Shown in pieces: positions 1-6,913 of a DNA stretch of 7,975 bases. Positions within the stretch are counted from its first letter, which is position 1; each line of letters opens with the position of its first letter. The translations under genes were made by a program, and so were the position numbers. The DNA comes from Prolixibacteraceae bacterium (GTDB lineage Bacteria; Bacteroidota; Bacteroidia; Bacteroidales; Prolixibacteraceae). Under the pieces are notes generated by a model that was not told the origin of the DNA, searched no databases, and was given only the letters and a program-made list of their open reading frames with translations. Location: NCBI GenBank assembly GCA_016931875.1, contig JAFGDX010000163.1, positions 1-7,975 of the forward strand, written 5' to 3'.

Positions 1-494
1 ACCAGCTCTTCCGTCCATTCCCAGTTAACGGAGGCGTCGCGGAAAGTATCATCGGTACGCAAACAGGTGCGAATATCAATCCACTGGTTTTTTAATCCGG
101 AATAGTTCAGGTAATCGCTGATGATTTGGGTTGAAACCAGCTCGCCAAAACAAATTATCTGGTCGTATTCATAATTGAAATCAATCGATGGAACTTTGTT
201 CAGCTTTAACTCCAGCTCGGTAAACAGCAAAGTAACCGATTCGGGAATGCCGTTCCCATCAAAAAGCTCATCCATGATGGTTTTATGGTAGTTTTTAAAT
301 TCTTCAAAAATCAGGAATTTTTTTTCCTCTTTGAAGAAGTAGGCCTTCACCAGGGTTTCCAGCAGGTTGGTTGTTTTTCCCATGGCCGAAACCACTACCA
401 CCAGATTTTCATCGTGCCCATGCAGGATGCGCTCTACATTTTTAACCGCTTCGGCACTTTTTACCGAGGCGCCACCAAATTTAAATATCTTCAT
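1..494 (-). CDS. Aspartate kinase, N-terminal part (runs off left edge)
   Basis: Catalyses ATP-dependent phosphorylation of L-aspartate, the first step to lysine, threonine, methionine and diaminopimelate; cytoplasmic. The visible 164 residues are the N-terminal amino-acid-kinase domain. KFGGASV at residues 5-11 is the aspartokinase nucleotide-binding signature, followed by VVVVSAMGKTTN (32-43), FGELVSTQIISDYL (116-129) and the RTDDTFRDA segment (146-154). Translation starts at ATG 494-492, only three codons before the conserved motif, so this start is secure. The C-terminal kinase part and any ACT domains lie beyond position 1. The start resembles the monofunctional lysC-type kinases of Bacteroidota more than the ThrA kinase-homoserine dehydrogenase fusion, but a fusion cannot be excluded without the 3' end. 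It is divergent from the S9 peptidase gene and has its own candidate -7 box at 569-576. Confidence 0.93.
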   Translation of the reverse strand, partial: MKIFKFGGASVKSAEAVKNVERILHGHDENLVVVVSAMGKTTNLLETLVKAYFFKEEKKFLIFEEFKNYHKTIMDELFDGNGIPESVTLLFTELELKLNKVPSIDFNYEYDQIICFGELVSTQIISDYLNYSGLKNQWIDIRTCLRTDDTFRDASVNWEWTEEL

Positions 495-568
495 TATACT
501 GTATTTTTTCTCTGTTCAGGGAATACTCCCGTTTGTATGAACTTGTCTGTAAAATAATATTTTTTTAG

Positions 569-576
569 CAAAACTA
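569..576 (-). promoter_or_regulatory. Candidate -7 promoter box for aspartate kinase
   Basis: TAGTTTTG on the minus strand matches the Bacteroidota -7 consensus TAnnTTTG exactly. It lies about 75 bases upstream of the kinase ATG, implying a leader of about 65-70 nt. No TTG at the expected -33 position is visible. Confidence 0.4.
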
Positions 577-674
577 AAGAAATATTGCACTCACACCATT
601 CTTGGCGGGCCTACAAAAGTTTTTTTGAAAAAATGGTTAATTTAGTTGCCTTTAATTTGAAAGTAACGGAATGA

Positions 675-791
675 ATGGAAATGCGGAAGAATAAAAAGGC
701 CGGCGAAAGTCTTTTCGACACAACCCAAATGCTGCTTTCGGAGAGATTTAACCCTTTTTCAACCAGCTTAAAACGGGAACAAACCTTTTAA
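675..791 (+). CDS. Possible small ORF upstream of the S9 peptidase (doubtful)
   Basis: ATG 675 to TAA 789-791 encodes 38 residues starting MEMRKNKKAGESLFDTTQ. It ends 27 bases before the S9 peptidase ATG and is in the same strand sense. The product is basic at its N-terminus, has no hydrophobic segment, and I recognise no family. An in-frame TGA directly before the ATG shows it is not a fragment of a longer upstream frame. An ORF this short is quite likely by chance in this composition, so a leader peptide or small protein is only a possibility. Confidence 0.13.
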   Translation: MEMRKNKKAGESLFDTTQMLLSERFNPFSTSLKREQTF

Positions 792-818
792 TTTAGCTTA
801 ATAAAAACATAAAACAGG

Positions 819-3203
819 ATGAAAAAACTGCTGCTATTGCTTTTTATAGCCGGAACTTTTGGCTTGCATGCACAAATTCAGAAAAATAATAAAAGTGTTT
901 TAACCATTGAACAAATTATGCAGGCTCCGGATCGCTGGATGGGGACCCTGCCCGAAGAAATATCGTGGGATGAAGAAAGTTCAAAAATATATTTTCGGTG
1001 GAACCCTGAAATGGATACACTTTCGTCGATGTATGCCTACCTGCTGAAAGAGCAAAAAATTGAAAAGATTAAGTGGGAGGAAAAGCAACATTTACCGGGC
1101 TCCATGTATGAATACAATGCCGGTAAAACCAAAAAGGTGGTGGTGAAAAACGGGAACCTGTTTCTTTGGGATTTGAAAAAAGGAAAGGAAAAACAACTTA
1201 CCAGTTGGTTGCTGCGTGCCTCAAACCCCCGGTTTGTTCTGGGTGATTCGCAAATTTCTTTTCTGCTTAACCAGAATTTGTTTATTCTGCATCCGGAAAC
1301 CGGAGTGATACAACAAATAACCCAATTTATCCCGGGCGAAGAACCGGCTGATAAAAAAAGTGCAGCAAATGATAAATGGCTTGCCAACCAGCAAATGGAA
1401 CTTTTTGATGTGCTGAAAGAAAGAGAAGCCCGGAGCAAAGCCCGTGAAAACCAGCGCGAAAAAGAAAAGATACCGGAGCCGTTAAAAATATATTTGGGCA
1501 AAAGCAGGATACGAGATGCTTCACTGAGTCCGACGGGGAAATATGCAATTTATTCCACATTTGAGTCGGCACAGGGGCAGCAATCAACTTCGGTTACGCA
1601 TTTTGTAACCAAATCGGGGTACACCGAAGACCACAATGCCCGGGCAAAAGTGGGGAGCCCGCAGGCTCAAACCAAAATGGGAATTATGGACGTGGAAAAC
1701 AATACGACCATCGATATTCAAACAGCTGAACTTCCGGGATTAAAAGAGCTGCCTTCGTATTTACAGGATTATCCGGACAGAATACCGGCTGATACGTCGG
1801 AAATTAAAAATCGCGAAATCAGTCTGCTGGGGCCGGTGTGGAGTCAGCAGGAAGACAAAGCCGTGGTGGTTGCTCTTTCCGAGGATCATAAAGATCGCTG
1901 GATTTTGCTGCTCGACCCAGCAAACGGGAAACTTGATTTGCTTGATCGTCAGCGCGATGAAGCCTGGATTGGCGGCCCCGGAATTGGCAGTTGGGGCAGC
2001 TCTGCCGGTACCGTTGGCTGGATGCCCGATGGAGAATCGGTTTGGTTTCAGTCGGAAGTGAGCGGCTACTCGCATTTGTATGCCGTAAATACCAATACCA
2101 AAGAAAAGAAAGCATTAACAGCAGGAACATTTGAAGTTTCGGAGGTTTCCGTTTCCAACGACAAAAAATATTTTTATTTCACAGCCAATAAACTTCATCC
2201 CGGAGTTATGCATTTTTACAGGATGCCAATTTGGGGTGGCGGGTTAACCCAAATCACATCAATGGAAGGAAACAACGAGGTGACTCTTTCGCCTGATGAA
2301 AAATATCTGGCCATTCGCTATTCTTTTGCCAACAAACCCTGGGAACTGTATATTCAGGAAAACAAACCCGGGGCGGAACCTGTTCAGCTAACCCATTCAA
2401 CTACCAGTGAATTTAATGCATACCCGTGGCGGGTGCCCCGGTTTATTACTTTCAAAGCCGAAGACGGAGCAACCGTGTACGCCCGTTTGTATCAGCCTGA
2501 AAACCCGGAAATGAACGGGCCGGCGGTTATTTTTGTACATGGCGCCGGCTATTTGCAAAACGCACACAAATGGTGGAGCAGCTACTTTCGCGAATATATG
2601 TTTCATAATTTTCTGGTTGATAATGGGTACACCGTTTTGGATATTGACTACCGCGGAAGTGCCGGTTATGGCCGCGACTGGCGTACCGGAATTTACCGGC
2701 ACATGGGTGGGAAAGATCTTTCGGACCATGTGGACGGGGCAAAAATGCTGGCGGAAAAATACAATGTTTCACCCGATAAAATTGGCATTTACGGAGGGTC
2801 TTACGGCGGATTTATCACGCTGATGGCCATGTTTACCCAACCCGGTGTTTTTGCTGCTGGTGCTGCCTTGCGTTCGGTTACCGACTGGGCACATTACAAC
2901 CACGGTTATACAGCAAACATTCTGAATACACCGGTGGAAGACAGCATCGCCTTTGTTCGCAGTTCGCCCGTTTATTTTGCTGAAGGATTGGAAGGTGCGC
3001 TGTTAATGTGCCACGGTATGGTGGACGACAACGTGCAGTTTCAGGATATTGTCCGCCTCACACAGCGGCTTATTGAACTGGGAAAGGAAAACTGGGAACT
3101 GGCTGTTTACCCGGTGGAAGCGCACGGTTTTGTGGAGCCGTCAAGCTGGACCGACGAGTACAAACGCATTTTCAAACTTTTTGAGGAGAATTTAAAAAAG
3201 TGA
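819..3203 (+). CDS. Secreted S9-family serine peptidase (prolyl oligopeptidase/DPP IV-like)
   Basis: A 794-residue exported peptidase that should cleave short peptides, often after proline or alanine, in the periplasm. Residues 1-18 form a Sec signal peptide (KKLLLLLFIAGTFG core, cleavage likely at LHA-Q). Residues from about 25 to 530 are a DPP IV-type beta-propeller with repeated WSQQEDK/WMPDGE/LSPDEKYLA-type blades. The C-terminal alpha/beta-hydrolase domain begins near 560. HGAGY (574-578) supplies the oxyanion region, GGSYGG carries nucleophile Ser661, HGMVDDN carries Asp736, and EAHGF carries His769: a complete triad in the family order and spacing. The DPP IV Glu-Glu motif that binds the substrate N-terminus is not obvious, so dipeptidyl-peptidase specificity should not be assumed. 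A highly charged stretch at 193-218 (KEREARSKARENQREKEK) interrupts the propeller. The gene stands alone, divergent from aspartate kinase and convergent with yhhQ. The ATG at 819 is fixed by the signal peptide. Confidence 0.93.
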   Translation: MKKLLLLLFIAGTFGLHAQIQKNNKSVLTIEQIMQAPDRWMGTLPEEISWDEESSKIYFRWNPEMDTLSSMYAYLLKEQKIEKIKWEEKQHLPGSMYEYNAGKTKKVVVKNGNLFLWDLKKGKEKQLTSWLLRASNPRFVLGDSQISFLLNQNLFILHPETGVIQQITQFIPGEEPADKKSAANDKWLANQQMELFDVLKEREARSKARENQREKEKIPEPLKIYLGKSRIRDASLSPTGKYAIYSTFESAQGQQSTSVTHFVTKSGYTEDHNARAKVGSPQAQTKMGIMDVENNTTIDIQTAELPGLKELPSYLQDYPDRIPADTSEIKNREISLLGPVWSQQEDKAVVVALSEDHKDRWILLLDPANGKLDLLDRQRDEAWIGGPGIGSWGSSAGTVGWMPDGESVWFQSEVSGYSHLYAVNTNTKEKKALTAGTFEVSEVSVSNDKKYFYFTANKLHPGVMHFYRMPIWGGGLTQITSMEGNNEVTLSPDEKYLAIRYSFANKPWELYIQENKPGAEPVQLTHSTTSEFNAYPWRVPRFITFKAEDGATVYARLYQPENPEMNGPAVIFVHGAGYLQNAHKWWSSYFREYMFHNFLVDNGYTVLDIDYRGSAGYGRDWRTGIYRHMGGKDLSDHVDGAKMLAEKYNVSPDKIGIYGGSYGGFITLMAMFTQPGVFAAGAALRSVTDWAHYNHGYTANILNTPVEDSIAFVRSSPVYFAEGLEGALLMCHGMVDDNVQFQDIVRLTQRLIELGKENWELAVYPVEAHGFVEPSSWTDEYKRIFKLFEENLKK

Positions 3204-3249
3204 AGTGTTTTGCCGGATGGTTGATTTTATTTTTCGGGCCCTGCTACGG

Positions 3250-3954
3250 TTACTTCACCCAAAAATTTCCTTTTTTGAAAATTTTTCTGCCCCAGTAAAC
3301 AAAAGGAGTATCAGCAGCGGCAACAATCCATTTCAAAAAGTAGGTGGTAATAAAAATTTCGAGTAAAATACCGGTTTCATACACGCCGTAAAAGGCAATG
3401 ATTACAAAAACCAGGCTGTCGATAAGTTGTGAAATCATGGTGCTGAGGTTGTTGCGCACCCAAAGCTGGTTTTCTTTGTGAAACCGTTTTTTCCAAAAAT
3501 GAAAAGCCCACACATCGTGGCGTTGCGAGAGCAGGTAAGCTGCAAGGCTGGCCAGCGCAATACGGGGCATCAGCTTAAAAATAGTGCTGGTGGCTTCGTG
3601 GGTAATCTGGGCAAACTCATCTCCTTCCAACGGTTTAAAATACAAGGCAAGGTTCATGAGTAATGCCATGGAAATAAGACTGAAAAAGCCAATCCAAACC
3701 GCCTTTTTGGCCTCCTGTTTTCCATAATTCTCAGAGAGAATATCGGTTACCAGGAATGACGTGGCGTAAACAATGTTTCCCAAAGTTGCCGCCAGCCCGA
3801 ACAATTTTACAGTTTGAATAACCTGAATGTTGGCCACGATTACCGAGATGGGAATCCACATAATTAATCCCCATTTTCCAAAAAGTTTGTATGCTAAAAT
3901 TATCAGGAAGAAATTAGCCAGTAACATAACCAGCCATAACCATTCGTTTTGCAT
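3250..3954 (-). CDS. yhhQ: Queuosine precursor transporter, YhhQ/VUT family
   Basis: An inner-membrane protein of 234 residues, close to the usual length of the family (E. coli YhhQ is about 220), which imports queuosine precursors such as preQ0/preQ1 for tRNA Q modification. About six to seven hydrophobic segments are visible, near residues 4-24, 28-50, 56-72, 89-107, 130-146, 170-192 and 195-220. Family hallmarks are the LVTDILSENYGKQEAKKAV stretch after the third segment and NNLSTMISQLIDSLVFV in the sixth. The ATG at 3954-3952 lies directly after a run of A residues with no Shine-Dalgarno. The gene follows the GHL10-like gene by 105 bases with its own candidate promoter and a structured leader, so it is probably transcribed separately. 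Its 3' end faces the S9 peptidase stop across 46 bases, with no clear terminator. Substrate (preQ0, preQ1 or queuine) cannot be told from sequence. Confidence 0.9.
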   Translation of the reverse strand: MQNEWLWLVMLLANFFLIILAYKLFGKWGLIMWIPISVIVANIQVIQTVKLFGLAATLGNIVYATSFLVTDILSENYGKQEAKKAVWIGFFSLISMALLMNLALYFKPLEGDEFAQITHEATSTIFKLMPRIALASLAAYLLSQRHDVWAFHFWKKRFHKENQLWVRNNLSTMISQLIDSLVFVIIAFYGVYETGILLEIFITTYFLKWIVAAADTPFVYWGRKIFKKGNFWVK

Positions 3955-3991
3955 TTTTTTATTTTTTAGCCGCAGGGTGATGCCACCTGCG
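3951..3991 (-). promoter_or_regulatory. yhhQ leader hairpin, possible preQ1-I-like riboswitch
   Basis: On the minus strand a 6-bp stem CGCAGG/CCTGCG (3991-3986 with 3976-3971) encloses the 9-nt loop TGGCATCAC, followed by an A-rich tail reaching the yhhQ ATG. PreQ1-I aptamers share this plan: a short P1 of about 5 bp, a U as first loop base, a C as last loop base before the 3' arm (here CACCC), then an A-rich tail whose end pairs with the loop. Here loop GCAT could pair with ATGC at 3954-3951, which contains the start codon. Against it: the tail is about 17 nt instead of about 8, the core match is partial, and a simple hairpin with one bulged C (GCAGGTG/CACCCTGC) is also possible. The gene context is the strongest argument. 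Confidence 0.35.
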
Positions 3992-4018
3992 AAAATTTAT
4001 ACTTGTTTTTTCAGGCCG

Positions 4019-4026
4019 CAAATGTA
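4019..4026 (-). promoter_or_regulatory. Candidate -7 promoter box for yhhQ
   Basis: TACATTTG on the minus strand matches TAnnTTTG. A TTG lies 15 bases upstream, shorter than the usual spacing. Transcription from here would give a leader of about 60 nt that includes the whole hairpin. A second match, TATATTTG at 4042-4049, lies just upstream and could be used instead. Confidence 0.42.
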
Positions 4027-4048
4027 ATAAAATTTGTTTAACAAATAT

Positions 4049-4069
4049 ATTCCGGAAAATTACCGGAAT
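4049..4069 (-). terminator. Hairpin at the end of the GHL10-like gene, possible weak terminator
   Basis: ATTCCGG (4063-4069 on the minus strand) and CCGGAAT (4049-4055) form a perfect 7-bp stem around a 7-nt loop that contains the TAA stop. The following minus-strand bases, ATATTTGTT, are only moderately U-rich, so termination would be weak. Confidence 0.3.
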
Positions 4070-5133
4070 TGCTTTAAAACATTCAGAACATTATCTTCAA
4101 TCCGGCCAAACAGTGAAACCCCGGAAGCTCCGTTGTCAAGGGCGTTTTTAATTCCGCTTTGCAATTCTTCATCCGAATTGAAATCGGGTAAAAATAAGCC
4201 GGCATACAACGGAAAACGCCCGTTCAGAAAATGGATTCCTTCTTCCACGGCATCGCCAATCCAGGTTGTATTTTCACGATAAAAGCCATGGTAAATCATG
4301 GGGTAAACTCCGTTCAGGTTCCAGTTGGTCCAGTCTTGCCTCACAATTCGTCGTGCAATTTCCGGGGTTGGGAAAACGGCGGCGGTTATCTCTTTTTTAT
4401 GTTTTTGAGCCACCTTTGCCAGGGTGTTTACAATGTTGGTAATCTGGCTGTAACGGTATTTTCGCCACGAAGGACTCTGCGAAGGGTATTTCATTTCCAG
4501 CGGATCGGTTCCGTACTGGGCCTTGTATTTTTCGCGGCAGGTTTCACAGTAACAAAAATCGTATTCCGGCAATTCGCGGGTTTGTTCAATTCCGTATTTG
4601 TCCCAAAGATTTACGGGCAGGATTACATCGCAGTAACGAACATAATCCAGATGAATTCCATCAACATAATTTTTGTTCAGGATTTCTTCCACCCGGGTTG
4701 CAAGATAATCTGTTACTTCCGGTTTCGACGGGCACAACCAGCGGTAATATCCAACATAGGGCGGATGCGTGGCACACGATTTTCCTTCGCGGCTCACTGC
4801 ATACCATTCGGGATGGTTCGTGAGCAGTGTTTTTTCTCCCCGGTTCAAAGTCCACATCCAGCGGTGTGTTTCCATCCCGGCATTTTTGGCTGTCATAAAA
4901 TGTTTTTCACTGTCGTTTTCAAAAAATATCCCCCTGATTCCGGCCTCATAAAACCGCTTGTATTTTAGTTTCAGTTCCGGCTCGTTCTCTTTGCTGTCGG
5001 GGTTCTCCCAAACCCAGTGTTTGTATTTTTCGCGTTTTTTACGTTCCCTGCTTTCGCTTGCGCTGGTTTTTCCCATGGCCAGGATTCCCATTCCGGCCCA
5101 AACCGACGATTTGATAAAATCACGTTTTTTCAT
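4060..5133 (-). CDS. Exported GHL10/COG1649-like putative glycoside hydrolase
   Basis: A 357-residue protein with the look of the GHL10/GHL6-type TIM-barrel group, presumed to hydrolyse or bind a polysaccharide; substrate unknown. Key evidence is VDGIHLDYVRY (157-167), the hallmark strand of this group with Asp158 and Asp163, preceded by NHPEWYAV (106-113) and LCPSKPEVTDYL (133-144). CYCETC (194-199) is the Cys cluster often present after that strand, and QDWTNWNLNGVYPMIYH (266-282) matches the later DW...VYPMIY barrel segment. The N-terminus MKKRDFIKSSVWAGMGILAM looks like a Tat-type signal with Lys-Arg in place of Arg-Arg, ending near SA-SE (about 25), then a basic linker (28-38). The ATG overlaps the stop of the CBM9-like gene as ATGA, so translation is probably coupled. 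Catalytic activity is inferred from the fold family only; a non-catalytic glycan-binding role is possible. Confidence 0.8.
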   Translation of the reverse strand: MKKRDFIKSSVWAGMGILAMGKTSASESRERKKREKYKHWVWENPDSKENEPELKLKYKRFYEAGIRGIFFENDSEKHFMTAKNAGMETHRWMWTLNRGEKTLLTNHPEWYAVSREGKSCATHPPYVGYYRWLCPSKPEVTDYLATRVEEILNKNYVDGIHLDYVRYCDVILPVNLWDKYGIEQTRELPEYDFCYCETCREKYKAQYGTDPLEMKYPSQSPSWRKYRYSQITNIVNTLAKVAQKHKKEITAAVFPTPEIARRIVRQDWTNWNLNGVYPMIYHGFYRENTTWIGDAVEEGIHFLNGRFPLYAGLFLPDFNSDEELQSGIKNALDNGASGVSLFGRIEDNVLNVLKQFR

Positions 5134-6239
5134 TGTTCTGCTGATTTTGTTATCTGAATTTTTCCTTCATGATTGATAGTAAGTGTCCATCCTTCCGGTG
5201 TTTTTAACCCGGCAAAAAATTGCATTTTGCCGGCATTCATCGAAAGACGGGTGTTTTGCCCCGGATTTTTTGGGAGTGACAGTTTATCCAGTGTTGCAGC
5301 GTATTTTTTATAAGCTTTTTTGTATTCCGACTGTTTGTAATAGAGCAACCACAAATAATCGCGGTATTTTTCTTCTGCCGGAAAAACAAAAGGGGTAGTT
5401 CCTTTTCCAGCTTCCATTTCAGTAAACTGCACCAAACCCCACCGTTCGGGGAAATGCATGTTGATAATTCCCACCGGGCTCCACACCCAGTTATTTTCGG
5501 GTAAAATTTGTCCGCTTGTTTTATTTGTCCGGCGAACATATTTACCTTCCGTTACATCGGTTTGCCACTGCACGCGCGAAAAGTTGATGTTCCAGTAAGT
5601 TCCATCGGCAGGGGTTGGCGGGTGAACTCCCAGTCTCAGGTCATAAAACGGGATGGCCATTTCAAGCACCCAGCATTTATCGGTATCGTTGGGCTGGTTC
5701 AATGTTCCGTGAACAAACACAGCACTTTGAAAACCACGCGCGTCCCACGAAATCAGAGGGATTCCTCCATCGCGGTAGGGTTTTGTCATAAATAAATCGA
5801 ACAAGGTATTTTGAGCGTTGATTTCAAATTCAAAATATTCGTGCGTGTTTCTGTCGGGATCAAGAAACACTTCAAAATCATTTTCATGGTATACAATTTT
5901 GTCGTGTTTTTTGTAATACGCCCAAATATGAGGTTCGGTCAATTCGGCAAGAATATAAAAATGGCGTTTGTCCCACAACATTTTTACTTTTGTGGAATAC
6001 TCCGGTGTTTTTTTGTTGCTGCCCTCAATGTCAGTAAACAAATCGGTCCACTCCACTTTTCCCCAGGAAGTTTCATCTGCCTTTCCATCGATAGTTATTG
6101 TTTCTGAAGTGGAATAAACTACATAGTTTTTTTTGGGTTGAAAAAGATACTCCCACCCCTCAAACATATTTTGGGCATTAACCGGGAGATAAATCCAGGT
6201 GATGGCCAGAAAAAACATGGTAAAACGGACAAATTTCAT
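5130..6239 (-). CDS. Secreted carbohydrate-binding family 9-like protein
   Basis: A 369-residue exported protein. The signal peptide MKFVRFTMFFLAITWIYLPV ends at NA-QN (cleavage near 22). The CBM9-like/DOMON-type beta-sandwich spans roughly 40-275. It shows the typical opening ITIDGKADETSWGKVEW (48-64), then VKMLWDKRHFYILAELTEPHIWA (85-107), the NDFEVFLDPD strand (120-129), FEFEINAQNTLFDL (136-149), WVLEMAIPFYDL (190-201), WNINFSRVQW (216-225) and the closing PERWGLVQF (264-272). This family binds sugar polymers, or the domain accompanies glycan enzymes. Residues after about 285 (lysine/tyrosine-rich helix, then a short beta tail) are an extension I do not recognise. It is the first gene of a coupled pair with the GHL10-like gene downstream, suggesting that both act on the same glycan. 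A candidate promoter lies just upstream, so it need not depend on mgsA. Confidence 0.85.
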   Translation of the reverse strand: MKFVRFTMFFLAITWIYLPVNAQNMFEGWEYLFQPKKNYVVYSTSETITIDGKADETSWGKVEWTDLFTDIEGSNKKTPEYSTKVKMLWDKRHFYILAELTEPHIWAYYKKHDKIVYHENDFEVFLDPDRNTHEYFEFEINAQNTLFDLFMTKPYRDGGIPLISWDARGFQSAVFVHGTLNQPNDTDKCWVLEMAIPFYDLRLGVHPPTPADGTYWNINFSRVQWQTDVTEGKYVRRTNKTSGQILPENNWVWSPVGIINMHFPERWGLVQFTEMEAGKGTTPFVFPAEEKYRDYLWLLYYKQSEYKKAYKKYAATLDKLSLPKNPGQNTRLSMNAGKMQFFAGLKTPEGWTLTINHEGKIQITKSAEQ

Positions 6240-6271
6240 ACAGCAGCTTTTGTTGTATTTTACATCAAAAG

Positions 6272-6279
6272 CAAAAGTA
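6272..6279 (-). promoter_or_regulatory. Candidate -7 promoter box for the CBM9-like/GHL10-like pair
   Basis: TACTTTTG on the minus strand matches TAnnTTTG. It sits about 32 bases before the CBM9-like ATG, in the 98-bp gap after mgsA. No TTG is visible at the -33 spacing. Its position would give the pair its own short leader of about 25 nt. Confidence 0.42.
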
Positions 6280-6337
6280 TTAAATTATTTTTCCCTGTTT
6301 ATCCTGTCTTTTCTGAAAGAAAGAGGAAAATTAAAAT

Positions 6338-6808
6338 TTACACCTCTACTTCGCGCGAAATATAGCCCGTATAATCCTTCATAATGGGCCGGTAGCTTTC
6401 GTGAAACAAACTGGATGAAACAATAAAATCGGCGGTTGAACGGTTGGATGCGGTTGGGATATTGTACAGAACCGTAATTCGCAGCAACGCTTTTACATCC
6501 ACATCGTGCGGCTGGGGCTGCATCGGATCCCAGAAAAAAATCAGAATATCCACGCCTCCTTCCACAATTAAGGCACCCAATTGCTGGTCGCCACCGAGCG
6601 GCCCTGATTTCAGGCGGGTAACTGTTGGGGGAACCACACTGTTTTCAATGCATTTCAGAGCGAGAGTTTCTTCTACCAGCCGGCCGGTTGTGCCGGTACA
6701 AACAAGGTTGTGCTGAACCAGTTCCTGCCAGTTGTACGACACCCACTCCATAATATCTTTTTTCCGATTGTCATGTGCTACAATCGCTATATTTTTCTTT
6801 TTTTTCAT
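6338..6808 (-). CDS. mgsA: Methylglyoxal synthase
   Basis: Converts dihydroxyacetone phosphate to methylglyoxal and phosphate, a cytoplasmic bypass of lower glycolysis used when sugar phosphates build up. The chosen start is ATG 6808-6806, giving 156 residues (MKKKKNIAIVAHD). The frame extends upstream only to a TTG at 6817, three codons earlier, which is less likely. AHD (11-13), TGTTG (38-42), SGPLGGDQQLGALI (68-81) and FFWDPMQPQPHDVDVKALLR (91-110) match the family. Compared with the E. coli enzyme the catalytic residues are all present: His12, Asp74, Asp94, His101 and Asp104. About 10 extra residues lie just before SGPLGGD (roughly 51-65, including a VVPPTV stretch). It is downstream of the GlmM-like gene by 230 bases and probably has its own promoter at 6925-6932. 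Confidence 0.95.
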   Translation of the reverse strand: MKKKKNIAIVAHDNRKKDIMEWVSYNWQELVQHNLVCTGTTGRLVEETLALKCIENSVVPPTVTRLKSGPLGGDQQLGALIVEGGVDILIFFWDPMQPQPHDVDVKALLRITVLYNIPTASNRSTADFIVSSSLFHESYRPIMKDYTGYISREVEV

Positions 6809-6889
6809 GGCTTTCAATTGTTTAATTTCTTATATCCTGCAGCAGGGAAAAATCCTCTATGCAGTTCATTTTCTTTTTATGGCTTTTTG

Positions 6890-6913
6890 TTTTCTCCTGT
6901 TGTTTGGAGAAAA
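6890..6913 (-). promoter_or_regulatory. Hairpin at the 5' end of the mgsA leader
   Basis: Perfect 8-bp inverted repeat: TTTTCTCC (6906-6913, minus strand), loop AAACAACA, GGAGAAAA (6890-6897). If mgsA is transcribed from the box at 6925-6932, this hairpin sits within the first 30 nt or so of a leader of about 110 nt. It could stabilise the mRNA or regulate it. It abuts the inverted repeat at 6912-6940, sharing two bases. Confidence 0.4.

Larger units (their letters stand above)
495..818. other. Divergent intergenic region between aspartate kinase and S9 peptidase
   Basis: This 324-bp stretch has no recognisable RNA gene or mobile element. It carries the candidate kinase promoter box at 569-576. 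On the plus strand there is no perfect TAnnTTTG upstream of the peptidase; the near matches are TAATTTGA at 653-660 and TAATTTAG at 789-796. The 9-mer TTAATTTAG occurs twice (637-645 and 788-796). T6-G-A6 at 621-633 is a short AT palindrome of doubtful meaning. A 38-codon ORF at 675-791 is listed separately. Confidence 0.6.

Noticed and set aside
285..557. Plus-strand open frame of 90 codons at the left end
   Set aside because: It is antisense to the aspartate kinase N-terminus with its KFGGASV motif, and its own translation is low-complexity Phe-rich.
3200..3258. GTGAAGT/ACTTCAC inverted repeat bridging the S9 peptidase and yhhQ 3' ends
   Set aside because: Only 7 bp with a 45-base loop and mostly coding; not a credible bidirectional terminator.
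3955..3991. yhhQ leader hairpin read as an intrinsic terminator
   Set aside because: On the minus strand it is followed by an A-run and on the plus strand by GAAAATTT, so neither direction has the U-tract needed.
4231..4968. A 245-codon open frame on the plus strand
   Set aside because: It lies wholly antisense to the GHL10-like gene, whose frame has clear family motifs; its translation shows no domain and has the look of a shadow frame.
6809..6817. TTG start for mgsA, three codons upstream
   Set aside because: The ATG at 6808-6806 gives the expected N-terminus, with MKKKK directly before the NIAIVAHD strand; nothing favours the rarer codon.
6836..6846. CCTGCAGCAGG palindrome near the mgsA start
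   Set aside because: Too short, effectively a 4-bp stem with a 3-nt loop, and no supporting context.
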